Below, one piece after another: positions 45,201 to 51,265 of a stretch of DNA of 59,412 bases. The stretch is taken from NCBI GenBank assembly GCA_001778375.1, contig MFGV01000036.1, positions 1 through 59,412 of the forward strand. Reading direction: 5' to 3'. Position 1 is the stretch's first letter, and each line of letters starts with the position of its first letter. The DNA comes from Candidatus Firestonebacteria bacterium RIFOXYD2_FULL_39_29 (GTDB lineage: Bacteria > Oederibacteriota > D2-FULL-39-29). The notes beneath the pieces were generated by a model that saw only the letters and a list, made by a program, of their open reading frames with translations, was not told the origin of the DNA and made no database searches. The position numbers and the translations under genes are program-made.

Positions 45201-45462
45201 AAAGATCTTTACCCCTAATAACGACGGGGTAAACGACCAGATACGGTTCTACATCGAAAATCCGAAGGATAATGAAGTCGTTGCAAAAGTGTATGAATAT
45301 TCCGGTGAGGAAGCAGCTGATCTGCAATTGGATCCTACCGGAACGTACTATTATTGGGATGGAAAGAACAGAAGCGGGAATACTGCGGGTGTAGGAATAT
45401 ATCTTTATCAGTTTAAAGTTGACGGTAACGTTATCAGCGGAACGGTGGTGCTTGCAAAATGA
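39244..45462 (+). CDS. Giant secreted beta-repeat surface protein with gliding-type C-terminal domain
   Basis: A 2072-residue protein. The signal peptide lies near 25-45 (KLTKILLLIFILFASTFQAAD). The N-terminal third has four to five imperfect repeats of about 85 residues built on SSGTFxxxGTxxISxxGDVxxxGxFTHNS and LxMTGTKxLS, Ser/Thr/Gly/Asn-rich and beta-helix-like. Three W-x(n)-N-W...P...D modules (DWSTGTNW near the start, NSANWD, NPLNWN) head larger blocks, each ending with a KDCDA...NC...NN-x-N motif. The C-terminus has KKIFTPNNDGVNDQIRFYI and WDGKNRSGNTAGVGIYLYQF, a CHU_C/FlgD-like sorting or anchor domain. It is probably an adhesin exported to the cell surface. Overlaps the PorV/LysM gene by 4 bp. 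Confidence 0.75.
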   Translation: MHQCNKTCYFAFALFPIALFHALKKIKLTKILLLIFILFASTFQAADYVWDGGGGNSDWSTGTNWAPDAGAGGPGSGDNALIDTGATNVTITGAASVLSLVITNGATLKLDTTLNASSGIAIGNTSVLICGAATVSTGNLTNTGSLTSSSAVINCSNFISSNTFTASGATVISSSGNVDISGTFTHNSSTTLYMSGTKSLSSTVPLYNLTIVSGVIAFNNSITLVGALTVDSGAVLEVGTNNLFTAGNISSNGGTLTNVSGNLSCADFSSTGAFSSSGTTAISTTGDVAISGTFTHSNFASFYMSGTKNLSSTVPLYNLNVISGAVTLTTSLSLSGNLSVTVAQTLNLAANDLSIAGNINNSGVLNTSTGKIRCVDFTSSGAFAATGTTTISTFGDVMISGTFMHNSSTTLAMTGTKLLSVVPALYDLQIVSGAITLLGDISLANNLTVNSGATYNLNIYKLLVSGNITNSGILNTSTGDISCGDFISSGTFIAAGTAVISTSGDVAVTGVFTHNSTTTLALTGTKTLTTSVPLGNVSINSGAISLLSNVNIANNFGLYNAAVFHATAKTITIQGNVSIPSGAFDFRGSALNILGSWDSGTSPLTASQSVLSFTGSTNQTVNMSGNILEEIIVNNIGTPGKVVFSSAAGIRVSGNLTVSDGVMDLSVNDPFIYFSGVFNVGAQGNILKGASGAGGKIIYEGASTKEIISNSQDLGDVTVSSGTVSITKNLKTDNLTVSSGAVLQINAGSNSVIFTINNGKTLLNSGTIQVLSDVNELRFESDGLANIDGAGGFISGSGKIFYLKNISMVPALTLNTNDTVILGGSCTFNGLMLNNQAVFTQGTNFTLTLKGDFLVDSGATFNKDAGTGKIYFNNVGNQTVRIGNKDLGNIEIGSSSTVKFEEQATVNNVSILSGGLFQLNGTSLTTTLNVENGGVITNDGYFQVFNSTKPVTLQSPGSCTFSGTALNLLNQSIYLSNVVFTTGTTLSTNEKIYLAGNCTFTNLSTSAASAHIYQGANNNLTLNGNLTILTATFNPDTGSGQVIFNGGTTQVVNANSNNIGKIVVTGTTNLSISNNIQLNGITIDNGSSLVCGKADNAVTITAGGLITVNGLLQFTGPQLGDEIVLASSSLGNPYSLNKTVLGTVTFSRVKIGDCTATGNTVDASNNCINTGGNTNVTFLSVTWVGGGLNKNYSNSANWDLNFVPLFDDNVIFDGVNNCIIDVPSALGRLTMAATYTGTVTVNTATVTINSDMNFLGGTIVDNGNIIYCKGNWNKSGGTYTATGTVIMTASTGTVYITSGGAPFSNLTVTGNALFYPQDALTVNGNLTVSANATLRPQNTLTVNNNAAITTNGLLDFNGKGNALKGNFQNNGGSFTTGSTGLTFSAATGTKNISTGGNNCTINSLVFDDGGGNAVFVLQDSINVQNDLTINGGTVQAGSNNITIKGNFANSDIFSAGTGSVIFNKGGSQRITGGTSVYNNLIISGAGTVLDTITNLNLANLNIGGNASFSCVTSGVNITVVPSGVITVNASGTLDIRGAVSNISLSGVGGADFYLNNSGSVIFSKVSIKDCDASGGSALDATTSCANLGNNTNINFSSPKWNGTIDNNYFNPLNWNTGSVPLSTDYISFETGSANCSISSDVSVNNFSMTGVYSGIISLAAGKTFTVNGTASLTAGNFNCGSGILKVKGGFSASAGVFTAGTGTLEFAASGNLTTNGNVLNKLLISGSGTIVSLKDNLTNSGITVGSSTEFKCLENNISITTTAGESILIAGVFTLIADATREIKLRSGTTGSTFYLTVSGTASVTGVDFKDCDARGGTKINAANDCVDSGNNFNVSYFYGTVVLASAGAEVEYPADVLTKISIPALALEKDSKVSIDPVNLPSNRGIGFEMKASGFVDGKAISRLSAQATITIHYPAVFTGVTAGTYIEDQDVAIFYYNGVEWVKLGGVLNTAAKTIAIKTEQLGMYKAKASVRATAFALNQVVPKKIFTPNNDGVNDQIRFYIENPKDNEVVAKVYEYSGEEAADLQLDPTGTYYYWDGKNRSGNTAGVGIYLYQFKVDGNVISGTVVLAK

Positions 45463-46709
45463 GATTAATGAAAATACTACATAGGCTACTATGTCTATGC
45501 ACAGTTTTATTTATGCATAGCAATGCATTCGGCGCTTTCAGCGACGATGGTGCTTTGGCAAGAAGCATGGGTGCTGCCGATGCTGTTATTTGCCAGTCAG
45601 AAACTGCTTTGAATGTTTTTTATAATCCGGCAGGTCTTGCCCCTATGAAAAACATAGAAGTAACTCTGGGTTACGGCAAAAGATTCATGGGTCTTACGGA
45701 CGGGAGTGATATAGGAAATTCTTCCCTTGCAGTTGCCGTAGGAGCCGATAAATTGGGCGGGTTTGGTATTGCGTGGCAGAATGCAGGGCTTGCCGGCAGT
45801 TATCAGGAAAATCTTCTTATCTTTTCTTGCGGTCAGCAATTTATTGAAAATTTCTATCTGGGTGCCAGTTTAAAATACTATTCAACTGAATATCTGTCCG
45901 ATGCTTATACCGTTATAGATCCACTTTTTACTTCTAATGGTTATACGAAAAAGAGTTTTGGCGGTGATGTCGGAGCTTTGGCTGTAATTGCGACTCTTCC
46001 GCTTAAGATAGGACTCACCATCTCCAATATTCTACAGCCGGATTTTGGGCTTGGAATACCGGATAAACCGCCGCTGGGCATTAAAATGGGTTTAGCTTAT
46101 TCCGTGGATGATATGAACTTTGAGCTTGATGGTAAACTGGAAAACTCGAAAGGGACCATCAGCATTGGCGGAGAAGGCTGGCTTTTACAAAAGCGCCTTG
46201 TTATCAGGAGCGGTTTTCAGATCTATGACCGCGGACTAAAACAAATAACTCTAGGAATCGGCTACAGGGAAAACCAGTTTGATTTTAATTATTCTTTCAG
46301 CTATCCCCTGTCCGGTTTTTCAGGTACGGCAGGGACACATCAAACCAGTATTTCATTCAGGTTTGAAAACCCGTTAAAATCTAAAATCGTTTCTCAACTT
46401 TCAGAAAATGGGACGAAGGTTCTGATTCCTGTCCCTGAAGTAAAAACTTCAGCTCAAACGGAAAATATCAGTACACTGGTAATTACGTCTTCTTCAAACA
46501 GTGCGGAAGAAAACCGGAAGCTCCTGCATGAAAAAGAGGAGAGCTATACTGTTCAAACAGGAGATACTTTAAAGAGTCTGGCGATAAAGTTTTATAATGA
46601 CCCAAAGCTCTGGACCTTGATCTATGAAGCAAATAAGGACAATATTAAAGTTGGTACTTTGGTACCCGGAACTGTTCTTTTAATACCGAAACAAAAACAA
46701 ATTCAGTAA
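45459..46709 (+). CDS. PorV/PorQ-family barrel with C-terminal LysM domain
   Basis: A 416-residue protein. A signal peptide (ILHRLLCLCTVLFMHSNAFG) is followed by the PorV/PorQ start ARSMGAADAVICQSETALNVFYNPAGLAPM and a beta-rich barrel body to about 310. A linker of about 40 residues leads to ESYTVQTGDTLKSLAIKFYN through GTVLLIPK, a LysM peptidoglycan-binding module. A barrel of this family linked to a LysM would tie an outer-membrane exporter to the cell wall. Coupled by ATGA overlap to the giant adhesin, its likely cargo. The kinase-like gene starts 13 bp downstream. Confidence 0.8.
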   Translation: MRLMKILHRLLCLCTVLFMHSNAFGAFSDDGALARSMGAADAVICQSETALNVFYNPAGLAPMKNIEVTLGYGKRFMGLTDGSDIGNSSLAVAVGADKLGGFGIAWQNAGLAGSYQENLLIFSCGQQFIENFYLGASLKYYSTEYLSDAYTVIDPLFTSNGYTKKSFGGDVGALAVIATLPLKIGLTISNILQPDFGLGIPDKPPLGIKMGLAYSVDDMNFELDGKLENSKGTISIGGEGWLLQKRLVIRSGFQIYDRGLKQITLGIGYRENQFDFNYSFSYPLSGFSGTAGTHQTSISFRFENPLKSKIVSQLSENGTKVLIPVPEVKTSAQTENISTLVITSSSNSAEENRKLLHEKEESYTVQTGDTLKSLAIKFYNDPKLWTLIYEANKDNIKVGTLVPGTVLLIPKQKQIQ

Positions 46710-46722
46710 AAGGAATATTGCA

Positions 46723-48159
46723 TTGACTGATGAAATAATTAACGACATATTAGATAAAATGGCAGCTTTCCGTGAGCAATTACGGAATAATACCTTTAAC
46801 AGGGAGATTCTTGCTGATTTGGATCTTTTGACCCAGTATATAAAGGATGATATCGGCGGTAGATTGAAACTGGAGCGGGATAGTTGTGACAGTCAAATAA
46901 AAAATGAATTAGAAGGGCAAAGAACCCGGATAATTCATCTTGAAACAGCCTGTTCTGAACTTGAAAAACGTTTGGCAGAAAAGGAATTGAGCCTTAGAGA
47001 ATCTGAAAATAGAGCGGCCAGGAATGAACGGGAATGGGAAAATATTGATAAAGAAAGGAGAAAAGACCTTGTGGCTTTAAGTGAAGAGCTGAAACAGATG
47101 GAAGAAAATATTATCAGGGTGAAGAAAGAAAACGAAAATAATAAAAGATTAAAAAATGAAAGTGAAGCTTGTGTGTTGAACATGAAAGAAGAATATGAAA
47201 AGAAGCTTGTCTTGGCCAAAGAAGAGTGCAAGGATGTAACGCAGGAAAAAGAAATTCTGGAAAGTAAATTAACAGAAAAAGAAGAGGAAACAAAAGGGCT
47301 TAATCAAAATATTGCTGAGCTGAGAAACAGGCTGGGGATGATCTTGCAGGAGACCGGAGAACGGGAAAAGAAAATGCTTTCCGGCTTTGCAGAACGGGAA
47401 AAGGAGATTTCTGCAGTCTGGAACAGGAATATGGCAGCTTTGGAGAAAAAGTATCAGGAGCTTATAGAGGAGAATGCTGCAGGAATATCTCTTCGTTTGA
47501 GAAGCTGCGTTAACTCAGTTAGCGGTGTTATTCAGTTGATTTCCGATAAACTGCTGCTTATAAAGAATAGAAAACAGAAACCGGAGGACGAGGAGAATGT
47601 TAGAAAAGACCTTGCCTCAACACTTCTTGAGGTAGATACTATTGCGAAAGCCGTTAAATCTTATCTGGAACTTTCAAGAGTTCCGGTTATGAATATTGCG
47701 GAGATAAATATTTATGAAAGCATAAAGAAAGTTCTGAATTATTATACCGAGCAAATAGAAAAACAGAATATTAAAGTTGTATATAATCATGATGAATTGG
47801 TCCAGAATTGCATCGGGGACAGAGAAACAATGCAAGCAATATTAAATGATATTCTGCAAAATGCTGTTGAAGCCATGACAAACGGGGGAGTTCTGACTAT
47901 TTCTGCGGATAGTGCGGTAATCGGGCCGGGTAAATACCTTAAAGTATCAATAAGCGATACGGGTATCGGAATTGACCCCCGGATAAATGATAAAATATTT
48001 CTTCCATTTTTTACTACAAAAGAGAATGGAGAAGGTATGGGTTTGTCGAGAGTTAAGCGTAATATGATTTTGAACAGAGGCAGCATAATAATTGAAAGCA
48101 AAAAGGATTTGGGGACTGTCGTTCACCTGACTTTCTATAAAGGAAAATTGGATGCTTAA
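46723..48159 (+). CDS. Coiled-coil histidine-kinase-like protein without phosphoacceptor His
   Basis: A 478-residue cytoplasmic protein with a TTG start and AAAGGAA ribosome site. Residues about 45-250 form a long charged coiled coil. The DHp-like helix SLRLRSCVNSVSGVIQLI (256-273) aligns with the H-box, but Leu257 and Arg258 stand where His-Glu should be. The ATPase part is intact: LNDILQNAVEAM (N box), SDTGIGI (G1), FLPFFTT (F), GEGMGLS (G2). It may bind ATP without autophosphorylating at this site. No membrane or sensor domain is visible. It overlaps the receiver-like gene by 8 bp. Confidence 0.75.
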   Translation: MTDEIINDILDKMAAFREQLRNNTFNREILADLDLLTQYIKDDIGGRLKLERDSCDSQIKNELEGQRTRIIHLETACSELEKRLAEKELSLRESENRAARNEREWENIDKERRKDLVALSEELKQMEENIIRVKKENENNKRLKNESEACVLNMKEEYEKKLVLAKEECKDVTQEKEILESKLTEKEEETKGLNQNIAELRNRLGMILQETGEREKKMLSGFAEREKEISAVWNRNMAALEKKYQELIEENAAGISLRLRSCVNSVSGVIQLISDKLLLIKNRKQKPEDEENVRKDLASTLLEVDTIAKAVKSYLELSRVPVMNIAEINIYESIKKVLNYYTEQIEKQNIKVVYNHDELVQNCIGDRETMQAILNDILQNAVEAMTNGGVLTISADSAVIGPGKYLKVSISDTGIGIDPRINDKIFLPFFTTKENGEGMGLSRVKRNMILNRGSIIIESKKDLGTVVHLTFYKGKLDA

Positions 48160-49483
48160 TATTCTGATAATTAGCGATGAAACAGCCGTAAGAAGCAACT
48201 TCTCGAAAGTTTTAAAACCGAGAGGTTTTAATGTTGCTGAAGCCGGAAGCGGGCAGGAGGGGATCCGTTTAGTAGAGAAACAGGAGTTTGATCTGGTTTT
48301 TGTTTCTTCCCGTCTCCATGATGTTGACGGAATAAGGATTCTGGATCTTGTAAATAAAAAGAAAAGGGATTTACCTGTTGTTCTTTGCTGCGGTCTGGAT
48401 GAACTTTCGATTGCGATTCAAGCTGTCAAATCCGGAGCTTACGATTTTATTGAAGAACCTTTTAAAAATTCCGATATCTTGAGAATTAGCCGGGAGATAC
48501 TGATTAAGAGCGGGAAAAGTGGTTTGAATGCTTCTATGGATATTGAGGAAAGCCAATATGTCTCGGATGTTGCCAGAAAAAAACTTAAATATTTGGGTAT
48601 TGGAATAGCTGTCTTTCTTCTGGTTTTAGTCAGTGTTTTGGAGATTAACAATTTATATAACAGAAAAGCGAAAAATAAGTTATCAGTTGAAAATTCTGAC
48701 AGTGTTGTCAAAATTGAGCGGATCGAAAGAAAAACGGAAGCAATAAAAACTGAAAATTCAATAAAACCTGATATTGCGGTAGAAAAAAAGAAGGAAAAGG
48801 TTGTTATCGATCTTCCTGTCATATCAGCAAAAGAAAAAATATATCCGGTATCTTATTTCCACCCTTCAGGAATATACAGATCCGGGGAATATCTTTGGGT
48901 GTGTGATTGGTTTTCCCAAAGTATCTATAAGCATAAGTTAGACGAGAAGCTGACGCTTCTTAAAACCTTTAGCACGGGTGATCTTCATCCTTCAGGTCTT
49001 GCAATAATTAATGAGTATTTGTGGGTCACTGATTCCTGGGATAGGACTGTTACTAAATTCAGAATAGATAATGAATTGGTTCTGGTTAAAACATATAAAG
49101 TTCAGGAACAGTCCCCTTCCGGATTAATGTTTGACGGAACCAGTATTTGGCTTTGTGACGCTACTTCAAAGAAGATAAGCAAGCACTGGATGGATAATGA
49201 ACTGACCATGTCTTACAGTCTTCAAAGTCCCGGGGAAAGTCCTGTTACGCTTTACTGGGACGGGACTAATATTATTTCCGGAGACCGTGATTCCGGCATT
49301 ATTTACTTTCATAAGAGCATTTATAATTTACTTGAAGTTGAGAAATTTCAAAACGAAACCCTTAAAAGCAAAAAAGGAAAATTTTCCGGTTTTACTTCGG
49401 ACCGGGACTATTTCTGGATGGTGTTTGATGGTATAGGAAGTATTTATAGATTAAGTAAAGATAATGTTAAAAAGTCACGTTAG
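48152..49483 (+). CDS. Degenerate receiver domain, membrane helix and propeller-like sensor
   Basis: A 443-residue protein. Residues 1-120 are a response-regulator receiver fold (LNILIISDE, FDLVFVSSRLHDVDG, AVKSGAYDFI), but the phosphoacceptor Asp is Ser52, the conserved Lys before Pro is Glu102 (EEPF), and the acidic pair is Ser8-Asp9. One membrane helix follows (YLGIGIAVFLLVLVSVLEI, 147-165). After a charged linker, residues 230-440 repeat a W-containing unit (PSG...GEYLWVCDW, PSG...NEYLWVTDSW, PSG...GTSIWLCDA) like YncE/NHL propellers, probably outside the inner membrane. Coupled to the His-less kinase upstream. Confidence 0.75.
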   Translation: MLNILIISDETAVRSNFSKVLKPRGFNVAEAGSGQEGIRLVEKQEFDLVFVSSRLHDVDGIRILDLVNKKKRDLPVVLCCGLDELSIAIQAVKSGAYDFIEEPFKNSDILRISREILIKSGKSGLNASMDIEESQYVSDVARKKLKYLGIGIAVFLLVLVSVLEINNLYNRKAKNKLSVENSDSVVKIERIERKTEAIKTENSIKPDIAVEKKKEKVVIDLPVISAKEKIYPVSYFHPSGIYRSGEYLWVCDWFSQSIYKHKLDEKLTLLKTFSTGDLHPSGLAIINEYLWVTDSWDRTVTKFRIDNELVLVKTYKVQEQSPSGLMFDGTSIWLCDATSKKISKHWMDNELTMSYSLQSPGESPVTLYWDGTNIISGDRDSGIIYFHKSIYNLLEVEKFQNETLKSKKGKFSGFTSDRDYFWMVFDGIGSIYRLSKDNVKKSR

Positions 49484-49595
49484 AAAATGTTTTGGATAAG
49501 CCGGTAAATGCTGGTAGGAATTGTAGCTGTTGTATCTGAACTTAGTGTTGGATATTTTTCATTTTTTAGCGGGGTAATGGGAGAAACAGAAAAAC

Positions 49596-50483
49596 ATGGC
49601 AGAACAGCAAAAAAGAAAGCATAAGAGGATATCTGTAATAATGACCAAACTTGTTTTGGAAGATGTTGAAGGCAGTACCAATATCAGGTTAATCGGAGAT
49701 ATTAATAATATCAGTCTCGGGGGGATTGCCTTAGAAACAAAAGGGCATTATGAGATTGGAATGATCTTTAAGATAAACTTTATTCTTCCAAACGGACAAG
49801 AATTCAAGAATCTTACGGGTAAGGTTATGTGGATCTCAAAAAGCTCTGATAAATATTATGTCGGAATAAGAGTTACAAGGTTTGGCCTGTTTGATAGAAT
49901 AAAGCTTGCTGGCTGCCTGCTTGAGATTATGAACAGCTATTTTGTACCTGAAAAAATGATGATTTTAAAAAAAATAGTTGAATTCTTTAAAAAGGCCCGT
50001 ACAGCCGGTGTTCTGGATTTAAGACAGCGATCTCTGATTACTGAAGCGGCGCTTAAAATTGATTTTGACAGAGTCTATAATTTATTCTTGCAGGTGGAAT
50101 CTGCCGGAGGGAGAACTATTAAAATAGGAGAATTTACGAAAATAGTTGCTTCTTTCTCTAAAGCTGTTGAAATTTTGCCCAGGGACTTTGACCCAAGTAT
50201 TATTAAGACTGAGTTGCTAAAATATAAAGAAGAGATAGAATTGTTTGAAAATATTCGTAATAATGAGGTAAAATATTTTTCTGCAATAGGTATACAGGGG
50301 TACGAGGAAGCTTTTTCTGTTCTCCTGGGTCTTTGTCATAATTTAGAGGGTGTTGTCGAAAAACACGAAAAAGATCAGGCAAAAGCTTCGAAAGAAGAGA
50401 ACAACAATAGATTATCTTTGATATATTTTGCAAACGTAATGTATTCAAGAATAGCGGATATTTATAATATTATGGAAAAATAG
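49596..50483 (+). CDS. PilZ-domain protein
   Basis: A 295-residue cytoplasmic protein. RKHKRISV near the N-terminus is the RxxxR c-di-GMP-binding motif, and NNISLGGIALETKG matches (D/N)xSxxG with Asn in place of Asp. The first 110 residues form the PilZ barrel (GKVMWISKSSDKYYVGIRV). The rest is helical and unassigned. A 112-bp gap with its own ribosome site separates it from the receiver-like gene. PilZ proteins commonly control adhesion or motility in response to c-di-GMP, which would suit the upstream adhesin gene. Confidence 0.8.
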   Translation: MAEQQKRKHKRISVIMTKLVLEDVEGSTNIRLIGDINNISLGGIALETKGHYEIGMIFKINFILPNGQEFKNLTGKVMWISKSSDKYYVGIRVTRFGLFDRIKLAGCLLEIMNSYFVPEKMMILKKIVEFFKKARTAGVLDLRQRSLITEAALKIDFDRVYNLFLQVESAGGRTIKIGEFTKIVASFSKAVEILPRDFDPSIIKTELLKYKEEIELFENIRNNEVKYFSAIGIQGYEEAFSVLLGLCHNLEGVVEKHEKDQAKASKEENNNRLSLIYFANVMYSRIADIYNIMEK

Positions 50484-50608
50484 TATATTTCCATAAAATA
50501 ATAGCCGCTTTCAAGACAAGTTCTTTTACCTCTGCTAAATTCTCCTTCAATATAGTATAATATAATATATTTAAAAGCAAAATATACCCTGTTTTTGCAG
50601 GTAATAAC

Positions 50609-50685
50609 GCGCCCGTGGCCTAATTGGATAAGGCACTAGCCTCCGAAGCTGGTGATTGGCAGTTCGACTCTGCCCGGGCGCACCA
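50609..50685 (+). tRNA. tRNA-Arg (anticodon CCG)
   Basis: A complete cloverleaf. The acceptor stem GCGCCCG pairs with CGGGCGC, the D arm is GCCT...AGGC, the anticodon stem CTAGC/GCTGG holds loop CTCCGAA (CCG at 50643-50645), and the T arm is GGCAG-TTCGACT-CTGCC. An encoded CCA ends at 50685. Upstream is a TATAATATAATAT run that may include the promoter. Confidence 0.96.
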
Positions 50686-50795
50686 ATTGAGTACGAAGTA
50701 CGAGAAGAAAGGGAAGAAAAGGAAGTAGACAAAGTAAAAGAAGTGAGTAAAGCGGTATTTGAGTTATTCTAATATATTATAACTCCGTTAAAGAA

Positions 50796-50834
50796 AGACC
50801 TTATAGACTTTATGGACGTTATGGACTTTTAGAC
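50796..50834. repeat. Degenerate ACTTTATGGAC array before the 75-aa gene
   Basis: GACCTTATAGAC, TTTATGGAC, GTTATGGAC and TTTTAGAC follow in steps of about nine to ten bases, 30 bp before the start. Same family as at 24409, 26067 and 34888; inverted pieces also flank the AraC gene (51176-51284). Confidence 0.45.
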
Positions 50835-50863
50835 AGTTGTCTTAATTCAAAGGAGGACTATTT

Positions 50864-51091
50864 ATGAAAAAACAGACCGGCGCATCATACATCAAAGTAG
50901 TCATATTCGTACTGGTTTTGTTCGTGGTGGTATATCTTGCGATAAAGTATGCGGGGAAACCGGTGAGTCAGGTACTGAATCAAGGTGCTGATACAGCCAA
51001 GAGTAAAATTGATAAAGCTCAGGATGCGGCGAATACTGCTGCAAAAGCGGCTGAAGAAGTGATAAAAAAGGCGAGAGACGCTGCAGAATAA
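50864..51091 (+). CDS. Small membrane protein with Ala-rich coiled coil
   Basis: A 75-residue protein. One membrane helix (YIKVVIFVLVLFVVVYLAIKYAG) is followed by an Ala/Lys/Asp-rich helix (AQDAANTAAKAAEEVIKKA), as in YtxH/apolipoprotein-like small envelope proteins. The ribosome site AAAGGAGG is strong. Function unknown. Confidence 0.6.
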   Translation: MKKQTGASYIKVVIFVLVLFVVVYLAIKYAGKPVSQVLNQGADTAKSKIDKAQDAANTAAKAAEEVIKKARDAAE

Positions 51092-51265
51092 ATCAAGCTG
51101 TTTAATGTTTTCTCGATGAAAATCTGAGGATGATTGTGGAGAAAGAAAGAAGTTACGGGAAGTACTGAAAAAACAGTTTATAAAGTTTGTAAAGTTTTAG
51201 ATTAGGGTGGTATTATTGGTTACCCATAAAAAAATCTCAAAAAATATCCTTCAATGATTTTACTT

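Noticed and set aside
44115-45327. Minus-strand frames of 135 and 236 codons opposite the C-terminal part of the giant protein
   Set aside because: The plus strand encodes recognisable W..NW and FTPNNDGVND modules here, so the antisense frames are shadows.
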